From Coriolopsis trogii (lineage: Eukaryota; Basidiomycota; Agaricomycetes; Polyporales; Polyporaceae), in the NCBI GenBank assembly GCA_020543525.1, contig JAHYIO010000039.1, positions 992,001-1,056,000 on the forward strand: a stretch of 64,000 nt of DNA, read 5' to 3'. Position 1 is the first letter of the stretch. Every line of letters starts with the position of its first letter. The notes beneath the pieces were generated by a model. It worked only from the letters and a program-made list of their open reading frames with translations, searched no databases and had not been told where the DNA came from. Below, piece by piece: positions 11,307 to 22,312 of the stretch. Made by a program: the position numbers and the translations under genes.

Positions 11307-11446
11307 TGCCCCTGATCTCTGCAATCAGAAGGACTACCGGACGCATCCCCGCCCACATTCTTTTCCTGCGTCTTCAATACGCCCAATTTTCCGCATTATC
11401 ATCACGCATATAGCCACTCGGCGCTACACTACCAAGCCAGTCCATC

Positions 11447-12202
11447 ATGACAGGCTCCTCAACATCCACGCCCACCTCGGGCCCCCTGCTCTCTGAATCA
11501 ACCTCTATCGAGGCGGGCATCGTGCCCGAGGCGAACGGCCACTCTAGTACGTCATCGTCCTCTGCCGCTCCTTCCCATCCACCCGCGCGACCGCCAAAGC
11601 CGTACGTCGTCGCCGGCTCTGTATCCGCCGTCTTCTCCGCATCTCCGAAGCCAGACGATCTCCTCGAGCTCTCCCGGAACAACTGGCCGGAGTGGTCGCG
11701 CCAGGTACGCACGCTCTTGGCGCTCTGCCCCGGTCACCTTGGCGGTTACATTGACGGCCGTGTCAGCATGCCCGACCGCGATCTATGGCCAACTGAGTAT
11801 GCAATCTTCTGTGCAAATGACGATATGGTACGCGCCTTCTGCGCTGCCCGCGCCAGCGGTGACGACCGACGCATCATCGAGAACTCATCCACGTCGCGAG
11901 GAATGTGGTTACTACTCTCGCAGCGTCACGAGAAACAGGGGCCCTACGCTCAGGCTCTGCTCCTCCGCGAGCTTCTCGTGACGCGCCTTGACCTTTCCGC
12001 CCCCTTGCCCGCGCAGGCCCGGACGATCGTCGACAAATGCGAGAGAATCGTCAACATGGGTCCACTCTCCACCAGCTCCCTCGCTGTCGTCGCGCTGCTC
12101 CACGTTCTGAACTACGATCTCGAACATGTCGCAAATCAGATCAACGGACCAAAGCAACACGTCGTCGACTCTCACTGTCGATCGCGTCATCAAGCGCATT
12201 GA
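11447..12202 (+). CDS. Gag-like protein of the copia type, probably truncated
   Basis: The frame encodes 251 residues. After a Ser/Pro-rich leader (about 75 residues) it shows the pattern of copia-type Gag (UBN2/retrotran_gag_2 group): LSRNNWPEWSRQVRTLL, then MWLLLSQRHEKQGPYAQALL, LLRELLVTRLDL and AVVALLHVLNYDLEHVANQI. No zinc knuckle follows. Near 12150-12175 the frame appears to shift, because the +2 frame continues with a plausible Gag end (STLTVDRVIKRIELELDVR) that runs straight into the 3' LTR-like repeat. The element therefore ends right after gag, with pol missing. Host-domesticated Gag is possible, but the apparent frameshift and LTR flanks favour a decaying element. Confidence 0.6.
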   Translation: MTGSSTSTPTSGPLLSESTSIEAGIVPEANGHSSTSSSSAAPSHPPARPPKPYVVAGSVSAVFSASPKPDDLLELSRNNWPEWSRQVRTLLALCPGHLGGYIDGRVSMPDRDLWPTEYAIFCANDDMVRAFCAARASGDDRRIIENSSTSRGMWLLLSQRHEKQGPYAQALLLRELLVTRLDLSAPLPAQARTIVDKCERIVNMGPLSTSSLAVVALLHVLNYDLEHVANQINGPKQHVVDSHCRSRHQAH

Positions 12203-12214
12203 ACTGGAACTGGA

Positions 12215-12287
12215 CGTCAGGTAATATAACACTCGTTCCACCATCATCCGAGTGAGGGGACTGACGTCCAGGTGTCAGGTTTTAACA
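12215..12287 (+). repeat. 3' LTR-like repeat
   Basis: Repeat copy 3. It matches the 5' LTR-like repeat but keeps an extra tgtcagg before ttttaaca and has lost the leading T. It also shows the intronless junction gagtgagg-ggactgacg. Confidence 0.6.
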
Positions 12288-13717
12288 GAGATCACTCTTT
12301 GCAACCCCGCCAAGGATTGCTGAGTTTTTCTTGCCGACATTCGCTTCGTTGTGAACTGGAGTTATGAACGTATGCGACGGGCGGATATCTAATGTAGAGT
12401 GCCCCTGGTGAAATGTAGATGTTGCACAACATCTGCCAGTCGATTGTAGTCTACCCCATACGCACTTCTGGAACCAGTCAGACCCGTTCTTATACATCGC
12501 CAAGGTGCTTCGCGTCCAACGTTCCCAGCACATAACCCATGTCCATGTCTTCGCAATCAGCCTGAGATCTTGACCGAGCCATATACAATCGGACAAAAAA
12601 GTCCCTAAAGTTAATTAGACCTGGGACTCTGTCATCCGATTGTAGAGTCTCCAAGGCCGAGCAGTAATGCCGGCGTAGCATGCCATGGCATTGGGTGCAG
12701 AGATGTCGACGACCAAGCTCGCGCAGACGCAGAGAGTTGAGAAATGGAGTGATCATAAGTCTCGAAGACAGTGATATAATACGTACCTTGTCTCCCCTAG
12801 GCGGACGATGTTGAAAAGCACATTAGTGGTCGTACTTCGAGTCTCCGAGTTGACATGTCAATGTACATGTCGCAATCGCCAAAAAAACTCACAAGACTCG
12901 GATCATCCACAGACATCTTGACATCTTGTTTGCCCAGTGTCAGATGGCAGTCAGCGGAGAGCAGCCTTGGTAATAAGTTGTGTCCTCGACGGATAGTCAC
13001 CATGATGGAATGTGAAACGATGGCTCAAGTTGCGCATGCCAGTGGATGACTCGCGATAAAGAGGCTCTATGGGCGTCGGATTATCTATGCCCGGACAGCT
13101 GCAGGTTCCTGATTGAACAACTACAAACATTCATCACCCATTCTACTCTTTGCTCAGCGTACTAGGTTGTTTGAAGGTCGGTGAAGTGATCAATGCCGGT
13201 GCCATACACGTATTCGATTGCCAGGTTCATCCATGATCTGTTGCAGAGCTAGCAACTTCTGATCTTTAATGATATGCATCACGACACCCAGCATTAGGAA
13301 CGCTCGAAGAGTCAAACGTCTCCGATGCAATTTGATCCATTGACGAGCACACCATGAAGGTTACACAGCTCGATTCTCGTGATTCATTGCTTCCATCCAA
13401 TCTAATACATGCAAGCGCGATACAAGTGCCAAATGCGGTGGGGAATAATGTTACAATGATGGGAGACGAGGGATGAAGGGGTCGTAAACGCGTCAGTAAC
13501 TCGAATATCGAAGTAGTAGTAGTTGCGCGGTCGTGCATGCATGCTGTCAGTTATACTTTCGCTATCTGCTAACGGGGGGCGTAGTGTGTGATGCAGGTCA
13601 GGGGGGTAATCGCAGGGGTCTTATGGTATCCAATATGGGCTACAGTTCCGAGGAGATCAGAAAGAGAAGAGAAAAGGACAAGAGAAAAAGAGAACAAGAA
13701 GAGACGGGAAACGAGGA
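12288..13717. other. Intergenic region without a supported gene
   Basis: About 1.4 kb between the LTR element and the 3' end of the Ste6-like gene. Minus-strand frames around 12490-12756 (with CTQCHGMLRRHYC) and 12797-13003 might be exons of a degraded hypothetical gene. I find no family match, no joined reading frame and no promoter, so nothing is called. Confidence 0.35.
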
Positions 13718-16700
13718 CTAGTTCATCCACTCGCCACCGCTCGCGAGCTGGGCAAACACGCCCCTCCGCTCCACGAGCTCCTCGTACGTGCCCTGTTCGG
13801 CGATACCGCCGTCGTGCACGACGAGGATCCGGTCGCACATGCGCATCATCTCGAGCTTGTGGGTCACGACCAGCGTAGTCCGCCCGACTTTCGCCGCCTG
13901 CAGCGTCTCCATCACCGCCGCCTGGTTTGCCGCGTCGAGCGCGGACGTGCACTCGTCGAGGATGAGGATGTGCGCCGGACGCGCCAGCGCGCGCGCAATC
14001 TGCAACCGCTGCGCCTGGCCGCCGGAAATGAGCGACGCGTTCTCGCCCACGAGCGTGTCGTAGCCCTTGGGGAGCGACTCGACAAACTCGTGCACGTTCG
14101 CTGCCTTGGCCGCGCGCCGGATGTCCTCCGCCGTGAGCGCCTTATTGCCGTACGCGATGTTCTCCGCGATCGAGGCGTCGAACAGGTTCGGCTGTTGACT
14201 CACGACCGAGACGTGATCGCGCAGGTGGTGGACGTCCGTCGAGCGGAGGATGTGCGGGCCAATAGCGACGCATCCGGTGTCGGGCTCGTACAAGCGTTGA
14301 AGAAGGGCCGCCATCGTCGACTTGCCAGATCCTGATGACCCGACGATGGCTACACATTCGTTCTCGCGGATCTCGACGAAGAGGTTGCGCAGTACGGGGA
14401 CATCGGGGCGTTCGGGGTACGAGAAGGAGACATTGGTGAAGGAGACGGGTCCAGAGATATCCGGGGTGAGGATGCCTTGCGACTCATCCGTGGTAGTGGA
14501 GAGGTGGAGGAGACGGTTGAAGTCACGGGTAGCGCGAGTAGATTTAGCGATGCGGTGAGCTATTCAAATAACAGTCAGATTGTGTTGACAATACCCGAAT
14601 AGTGTGGGACTTACTGAAAGCCATGAGCTGAGAACCGATGGAGACAGAGAACACAACCAGCTGCAGCGTCTGAATCATCTGCAGATACGAGTAGGTGCCA
14701 TTGGCGATAAGGACCGCGCCGACATAGAACAGAAGGGCCTCCGCGAGGTAGATCAAGGCACTCGCAACACCGTACGTGCAGCCCTCGACGAACGCGCCGC
14801 GCACGCCGGTGGTCAGAGCAGAGTCAACTGCGCTATCAAACTTTGCGCGGAACGCATCCTCGAAGCCCATGGAGCGGATGGCGCGAACATTGGAGATGGC
14901 CTACAACATCGGCAAATCGCTTGAGTCTCAGAAAAGATGAGGAGATCAGAAGAAAGACTCACGTCGTAGTACTGCTTCGCCACCTCTTCGCGCGCACGCT
15001 TGTTGCGTACCTCACACTTTGCGACAACATTAGACTGCAGAGCCATCACACCCGCGAACACAGGGGCAATCGCAAACCCGACGAGCGTGAGCTGCCAGCC
15101 GCGCGCGAGGGCCCAGATCAAGCCCACACCAAGCATCGTCCCGACGACGATTGACTGTGTGAGCACGCTGGCGATGAGCGCACGCGCATCGTCGCCGTCC
15201 TTGATGAGGATCTGGACGAGCCGCACCGGCGCGTTCTCCGTCTTGTCGAACCATTTCTTGTCCTGCGCGAGCACGCGCTTGTAGCAGACGTTCCGGATGT
15301 GCGTCACCCAGTCGATCGCCGCGTTCTCCATGATGAAGATCTTGAGGCCGATGAACAAGCCGTCCGCAGCCGCGATGGCGAGCACGATACCTCCATAGAT
15401 GTTGATGATGGAGACATTGCGGGCGCCGATCGAGACCTGGTAGAACAGCTGGGAGAGGAGGTACGAGAACAGAGGCGTGACGGAGCCGCTGATAGCGCAG
15501 ATGATAATGCCGAGGAGGAGGATGGGCTTGTTCGGGAGCGTGGGGTAGATGTCTCGGATGAGACTCCAGATAGAACCCTCCGCCTCCTGTTCAGGTGTCT
15601 CCTGCACAGTCTCCTCCGACTTCTCGACAATAACAGCATCGAGGCGCACGTCGTGCGCGAACTTGCGCCTGTGCTCCCTGTAGCGCCGCTGGCTCGCCAA
15701 CGTCGCGCTGCGCTGCATCGCGGCCTTGTCCTTCTCGAAGCCCTCGTCGTCTTCAATCATCGAAGGAGCGAGGGACTGCGGAGAGCTGCAGAGCGTCGGA
15801 GAGGTGGGCGTGAACTGCAGGCTGTACCTGTTGCTGGACGCGGTGGGGAGAGGAGCGGGGACGCCAACGGTAGGAATGTCGATGTGCAACGTACGCCGGC
15901 GGTACTTCTTGTCCTCCTCATCGCTCATGACGCCGGGGAATGCGTCAGGAGGGACAAAGCGACTGACAGGGCGGGATTGGCGACGAGCAGCCATCGCAGG
16001 AGCAGGCGAGTTGTTCGTCAACTCCGCGATGGCGTCGAACATCCAGTTGCCGAGAGTGAGGGGACGGAAGGTGGACGGCGCGATGCTATGATGCCTGAAT
16101 GCCTGCGTCGTCATCTTGACCGTCTCGAGCTCTTCCTCTTTCTCCTCGTCCTGCTTTTCAAGGATAGCCTCGATCGGCAGGTCGTTGCTGTCATTGTCCT
16201 GGATGCTCTTCTCCTTGAAGCCGCCCTCGGCATCTTGCGTACGCGCCATCTGGCTGAACTCGCTCGCGAACGACTCGAGTTCATGCCGGAAGCCCTGCTC
16301 GACCAAGCGACCATCCTTGAGGACGTGCACAAAGTCGTCAGGGCAGATCTGAGAGAGGTCGTGGGTGATGACAATAGTCGTCATGTTTCGGCGCCAGCGC
16401 TTGATGGCTTCGAATACGAGGATACGAGAGGTCGCGTCCAGCGCGGACGTCGCCTCGTCTGTGAAGGCCAGGATGAGTCGCTTGTACAACATACATCAGC
16501 TCTGAAGTACTCACCAAGAATAAGGACAGTAGGATTACGCAAAAGCGCTCGCGCGATTGCCAAACGCTGCTTCTGACCGCCGGAAAGGTTCGCTCCGTTT
16601 GTGCCCAGTTGCGTGTCGTACCCATCGGGAAGGTCGCGCACAAACTCGTGCATGAGAGCCGCACGACAGACTTTGATAACCTCCTCACGCGTGACGTCTT

Positions 16701-18383
16701 CGGGCTTGCGCGAGCTGCCAGGTGCAGCAAGGCCCATCGCAACGTTGTCGTGCACGCTCATGTCGAAGAGGATGCAGTTCTGCGAGACCGCTGCGATGTG
16801 CTTCCGCGAGAATTCCTCGTCAAGGAAGCTCAACTCCTGGTCGTCCAAGAAGATCGAGCCCGCGGTTGGGTTGTACATGCGCACAAGGAGCTGCGCGAGC
16901 GTGGACTTGCCAGATCCGGACCCACCGACAATGAACGAGGTCTCTTGGGGTGGCAGGAAGATCGAGATGTCCTGCAAAACCGGCATCGTGGGCCGCGAGG
17001 GGTAAGCGAACGACACGTCCGAGAGCTCAAAGTGTCCTCGGCAGTACGGCGGATGGATCTTCTTGAACATCGACGGGCGGCGAGACTTGGCGATCGGCGA
17101 GAGCATGACACCGCCGTACGGGGTCGGCACCTCCGACTGCGACTGTGCGAGACTCAGGAGGGCGACCATCGCAAACTTGCCCTTGGTGAGAATAATGAGC
17201 TGTGGGATACACATCTGCAAATTGCTGGTCGCGATGAGACACGCCCAGAAGACGGACATCACGGTGCCGGGGGAGATAGTGCCGTCGCGGACGAGCTTGG
17301 AGCCGAACCAGAAAGCCTGCACGAACATGGCCATCATGACGAACTGGGAGGCGCAGGTGCTGATACCCCAAACGGCGTGACACTTGACTGCCGCGTTGCG
17401 GATCTTTCCCAGTACACCGCTGAGCTGTTCCTGTTCGTGCGTCTCGGCGTTGAAGGCCTTGACTGTGGCTATAGCGGCAGTCGCACGGTCTACGAGAGTC
17501 GCAGCAGATGCGTTCTGCGTGCGCTCTTCGGCAAGCCTTGGACCCACGAAGCCCTGAGAAAGCGTCTGGATGATCATGAGGAGAGGAACGGCAGAAAGGA
17601 TGACCAGGGTGAGCGACCAAGACCAGACGAATGCCAGGATGAGGCAAGTGAGAAAGGTGGTGGTGTACTGGATGACCATGCCCGCAGCGAGGGAGGAGGC
17701 TGCACGGACCTCGTCGGTTTCCCTGCACGCCGTCAGCATACTACTTGCATTGTTTGTCAACGCACCACTCACCGAGCAAAGTTTGCCATAAGTCCACCAG
17801 CGCCGATGGGGCCGTCGCCCTCAACGGCCTGGACGGATTCCTCGGAACCCATCTTTGTGTCGAACCAGACCATGTCCTTACGAGTGACGGCGGCGTATAT
17901 CTTCTTGCGAATCGCTACCAAATTGCGCTCACCGGTCCAGATCCACAGGCTCGAGGTGATGCTGCTGAGCACGAGAACTCCGACAGCAAGACCAACGAGT
18001 TCCAGAGCCGCGAGGCCCACTCCGTGTAGAAGCTGGTGCTTGGCGTCGTCGGAAGGATTGGGACCGGTGGGGAAAGCCGCAAAGGCGTCGAAGGAGCGAC
18101 CGATGACATAGGTCATGAATGGCGCGATGCCACCGGCGAAGACGGAGGTGAAGATGGCCGGGAGGATGAGGACGAAGAAGTCGCGACGAGTGAGAAGGGA
18201 GAAGAGGAGGGGAATGGAGGGCTGCGGAGGAGTACATTGTGAGACTGGTGCAGTGGACTCGACAGACGAAGCCTTGAGGGTAGCCGCAGACTGGGGAAAG
18301 TTGAGTGTGGAGGCGTTGGGGGAGGTCATGGTGGTCGTAGAAGTCGTATCGGTGTCAACGACGAGGCTCGTCGGACGACGCAT
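13718..18383 (-). CDS. STE6: Ste6-type ABC-B full transporter
   Basis: Full-length exporter, TMD-NBD-TMD-NBD, roughly 1,450 residues, predicted in the plasma membrane. In basidiomycetes this branch exports farnesylated mating pheromone. NBD1 has Walker A GGSGSGKST, signature LSGGQKQR and Walker B ILDEATSALD; the last is built across an intron whose removal joins LIL to DEATS. NBD2 has Walker A GSSGSGKST, signature ISGGQAQR and Walker B ILILDECTSALD. Both sites look catalytically intact. The first membrane domain starts at LLTRRDFFVLILPAIFTSV; the second follows a long polar linker (about 200 residues with RRQSRP and RRRTLH). Start chosen at 18383 (MRRPTSL); an in-frame ATG 54 bases upstream is possible. 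About five short introns. No pheromone precursor with a CaaX end was recognised nearby, so the cargo is inferred from family only. A mitochondrial or drug exporter of the ABC-B class is less likely. Confidence 0.8.
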
Positions 18384-19780
18384 CTTGGATGCTGATGGAA
18401 GAAAGGTGCGAAAGGTGCGAAGGGGAGAAAGGACCACTGAGTGAGACCGTCCGCCATTGTCGTCGTTTTGTTCACTGAGACAATCGTCTTTGCGAGGGCA
18501 AGAGACAATAACGCACCTAGACGCCCATCACAAAGTACGCGCCTCCCACGTGCACACACAATAGCCGGCGCTTCCACTCTCTTATTGTCCCCATCAGGCG
18601 CTCCCACGGTCGGCCCGACGCCTCCATTGACCCCCGACCCTTCGTCGCACTGGACCGTCAATCCCGCCCGTCAAAGAGGTCCGTATCGTCTGACTACGGG
18701 AGACTCGCACATCCTCAAGTATGCGCGTTTTGCTCAGTAGAACTGACCTGCAGATAGCGATCACGTACCATTCCACAGTGGGCAGGCCAACGGTCTGTTC
18801 AACGTCCACACAACTCTCACAGCCCCTTCCGCACGATGAACTAGGACATCCATGAGTGTGGACATGGCACACGCAATGGCTGTTCATCATCCATGGTACC
18901 TGCATTCATCAGCAAAGGGAACTCAACCATGCACGCCCGGCATATCTCCCTAGGCGATGCGCGACCTGGAGTGGATGTATGCGCCTTGAGTGTGGACTTC
19001 TCGCGAACCGGTGAGATCTGTGATCTTGGTGGACCGCGTGCGACATGCAAACAACTCGTCTAAAGATGGAACAGATGGGCCAGGTCGCAATGGTGATTGA
19101 AGCAGAGAGCGTCCGTCGGCATGTGTATGGTGCAGGTAGGAAGAGAAGGAATGGGCGAACTTGAGCCAGGCCCCACTTGTATACATACGAGTAATCCCTG
19201 GCGATGGTCAAAATGCGATGACATCATGAGCATCCTGCATTGAAATGATGCAAGTTAGATATGCGGAGCAGTACTAGAAGAGCACTATGCGAGATAGACA
19301 TGTAGCACATAGTACACTGCTCGCTACCTCAGGCAACACCAGAAATATTGTATCTATCCGTACAATATTCATAATCTTTCCTCGCCACTCGCCAATTTGA
19401 AGCAGAGCAACCATGCTGAGACGCGTTCCGTGTGGGACGAACAAGCAAGTTGCGACTTGAGTCTTGAGTCCTAGTACTCGAGTAGACAGGAATCGGAAGG
19501 AGCAATCTGGTAGCCTGTAGATAGGTGCGTATAAGAATATTCTGTAGAACGAGAGAATACTTGGGTAAATGTGGTCTTCGAGTGCCAGGGATCATGATAT
19601 CTACCACATACTTCAATTCTGAAGGATGTGTACGAGCCCGGCAAATGCCAGCCGTGGGAAAGAAGCAAACAACTCTCGCCAACCGAAGCGAGGCTGGTCA
19701 CGCTCTACTCAACTTCCAAGGCCGAGTTCAGCGGCCTCAGCCGGGGGGGATCCAACGTTATACGTCGGCACGCCTACATC
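18384..19780. promoter_or_regulatory. Divergent intergenic region
   Basis: About 1.4 kb between two divergently transcribed genes. It should carry the Ste6 promoter near 18450 and that of the methyltransferase near 19600. The frame upstream of the methyltransferase ATG is open back to about 19628, so that gene could begin earlier. Nothing else recognisable. Confidence 0.35.
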
Positions 19781-21824
19781 ATGCCGTTCTCAGACGCACA
19801 GATAGAGGAAGAGCAAGCCCATTTTGCTAATGTCATCGCCACTTTCCAGCAGTATGCACCATACGCCGTAAGTTGAGTCCTGCACATGCGTGATCCTCGT
19901 CTCATACCTTGTTCAACACTAGCTGAATGCGAACAACCGTCGGAGAAAAGACATCCATACTCTTCCACTAGCGGACAGGGAGCTCCTAGACTCGCTAGGC
20001 TACAAGACTAGGATTGCGGCCACGGATTCAGCCATCCTAACCAACGCTGAGTTCCTCAACCTCGTCATCGCCAATCCGGAGATATTCAGCGACTATAGCG
20101 AGGGGAATTTTGGAAGCCCAGAATCGGAGTCAAGCGACCCACAATATATTACAGAGGAAACACACACGCACGGGGAACCATCAAATGGTGGGTCACTCCT
20201 TCTGTGCATTTTCGTCCTCGTCCACTGACGGTACACAATCTATTGCAAGGTCACTCTCACGGCCACAGCCATTTACCAGCACATGAGTCACACTCGCACG
20301 ATCATGTCCGATCGAGAAAGCCTTACAGGCCTACCGAGCATGACATGGACAAGCTGCGGAGCACCCTGAAACAGCTTGTCCGGGACTGGAGTGTCGAGGT
20401 ACTGCCAGCAACCCCTACGTATGGTTTGGCCACTTATACCCTCATAGGGAAAGGCAGAACGCGATCTCTGCTACGAACCTATGAAAGAAGCGCTCCTAAG
20501 GCACTTTGCGGATATACCGCCAGAGGAGCGGTCAGTACAACTTGACTGTCGCTACCGTTACTCGTGCCATATCTCATCCTTGGCTTCTAGGCGGAACTTC
20601 CGAGTCCTTGTCCCTGGAGCTGGCCTTGGTCGGCTCGCTTGGGATGTAGCAAGCCTAGGCGGGTCGTGCTAGCTATCGGCCTACCGCGCCAGAGGGAGCT
20701 AATTATGTGCAGGCTTTGCATGCCAAGGGAACGAATTCTCGCACTACATGCTACTAGCGTCTTTCTATATGCTCAATCGGTGAGCCTTAGTCCATGGCCA
20801 GGGGTTTCCGACCGCTCAAGTTCCCTCGGCTACATAGGACCGACGCCGTCGACAAGCATACCATATACCCATACGTCCATTCCTTCTCCAACATCCGCAA
20901 CGAAGAGGCGCTCCTCCGGCCCATTACGATCCCTGACGTTCTCCCGTCGTCTCTGCCTCCTGACTCGGACTTCTCCCTCGTTGCCGGTGCGTGCAACGCC
21001 CTCCACCATCGCCTTCGCCCCTGACTATTGATGACGCTGGCCACTCTTCTCGATCGGCCGCACATTCCTACCCGTATTCGTGCATCAGGGGACTTTGAAG
21101 AGATCTACGGCGCAGAGGACGATGGTGCCGAGGAGCCTCACATTGGACATTGGGACGCCGTGCTCACCTGCTTCTTCATCGACACCGTGAGTCCCATGTC
21201 CCTCATCTACCTCCCGCCCACCGATCACTCGCGGTCCGACTGTACACACCGGGTAACCCCCACCCCGTCAGGCAAAAAACATCGTCAACTACCTCCGCAT
21301 CATCCACCGCATCCTCGCCCCGGGTGGTGTCTGGATCAACCTTGGTGCGTGCCGCTCCTGCCTCCCTTCCCTCCCCCTACAGATGCTCAGACGCCATCCC
21401 TCTGGATCTGATCCGGGCCAAACCTGCCACCTGCGTCATGCGCATCCACAGGTCCGTTGCTGTGGCATTGGGAAAACAACACGACGAACGACCCCTCCGT
21501 CGAGCTCACCCTCGAGGAAGTCAAGGCCCTCGCGCGCAAAATCGGCTTCGAGATTTCGGTCAGTCGATCTTCCACCCTCTCACTCCTCACCCCTGTTCCC
21601 TTCCACATTCACTCGATTTCCCCCCTGCCACCCGTCCACCCGCGTGCGCGCTTCCCTGTCTGCCCCCGCCTGACCGATGGTGTCGATTGAACGGAATGCT
21701 GACGTTCGTGCACGGCCTTGTGCAGAACGAGTGGACGATCGACACGACGTACACGAACAACGCACAGAGCATGCTCGGCTACGTCTACCACGCCGAGTTC
21801 TGGACCGCGACGAAGATCGTGTAA
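19781..21824 (+). CDS. CARNMT1: Carnosine N-methyltransferase family protein (N2227 domain)
   Basis: SAM-dependent methyltransferase of the N2227 family (human CARNMT1, yeast YNL092W), which methylates the imidazole of His-containing dipeptides or related substrates. Signature exons appear in order: EEEQAHFANVIATFQQYAPY, then YRPTEHDMDKLRSTLKQLVR, CYEPMKEALLRHFADI and the SAM site VLVPGAGLGRLAWDVASLG. After these come CQGNEFSHYMLLASFYMLNR, HWDAVLTCFFIDTA and INLGPLLWHW, with LGYVYHAEFWTA near the end. Between the N-terminal part and the core is a His-rich insert (GHSHGHSHLPAHESHSHDH). About nine introns of 50-70 nt are inferred. One, 20659-20712, appears to use a GC donor (cctag|GCGGGT), because only that gives the conserved SLG-FACQGNEFS. 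The start at 19781 is chosen because the conserved domain begins right after it; an ATG at 19628 is also in frame. Confidence 0.85.
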
Positions 21825-22312
21825 ATCGAACGACGCCCGTACCTGCCGCGGACCGGGGGACCCAGTCGACATGTGCGCGTATTGCGTACATGTCTGTATA
21901 TGCCGCGGCTCAGTCTCAGCAGGCCGTCTCCGCCGTTATACACATATGCAGATGTAATGTTTTCTGAAGTCGCGAAGAGGACCCCGCCAGCAGTCCATGA
22001 ATTGTAGCAAAGAACTATCGTATTGTGCCAAGAAAGCGCGAGAATTCCGCTGCTCGAACTACTACATTGTCTCGAGTCTATGTCACCGGACTGAAGTTCT
22101 GACTGTTTATGCTGCTGTATCAATAATATTGACATTAGTGACCCCTGTGTCTCGAAAGACGGCGGAGAGTCGCGGGGGTAATATAAGTAAACGAACGAGC
22201 GTTATGCTTTATGCCTGTCATGTCGGAGAAGTCTGGCAGAGGGATGAATGTCGAACACTGAACTATTACATGGAAAGATCGCGGGTAGATGGAAGGGAAA
22301 GATGAAGGAGTC
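21825..22312. other. Convergent intergenic region
   Basis: About 490 bases between the 3' ends of the methyltransferase and the ABC-G transporter. It should hold both 3' UTRs; it includes AT-rich stretches around 21890-21960 and 22120-22140. No gene seen. Confidence 0.4.

Larger units (their letters stand above)
11228..12287 (+). mobile_element. Short gag-only LTR element (TRIM-like, copia-type)
   Basis: A 66-bp sequence that starts TG and ends CA (11228-11293) recurs almost unchanged at 12215-12287, with a 7-bp tgtcagg insertion and a C in place of the first T. Directly after the 5' copy comes ggttatgagcccc. This is the reverse complement of the anticodon arm of initiator tRNA-Met and so a good primer-binding site of the internal, half-tRNA kind used by copia-like elements. 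Between the repeats is one gag-like frame and no protease, integrase or reverse transcriptase, so the element could not move on its own. No target-site duplication is visible: ccagg lies before it and gagat after it. The very short LTRs fit terminal-repeat retrotransposons in miniature. Confidence 0.6.

Noticed and set aside
12490..13003. Minus-strand frames with a CxxC-like stretch (CTQCHGMLRRHYC)
   Set aside because: No family recognised, no good junction between the frames, no start context; may be chance or a dead gene.
18384..19600. Pheromone precursor near the Ste6-like exporter
   Set aside because: I looked for a short frame ending in Cys-aliphatic-aliphatic-X; the frames I could see end otherwise. 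Very short frames could still be missed.
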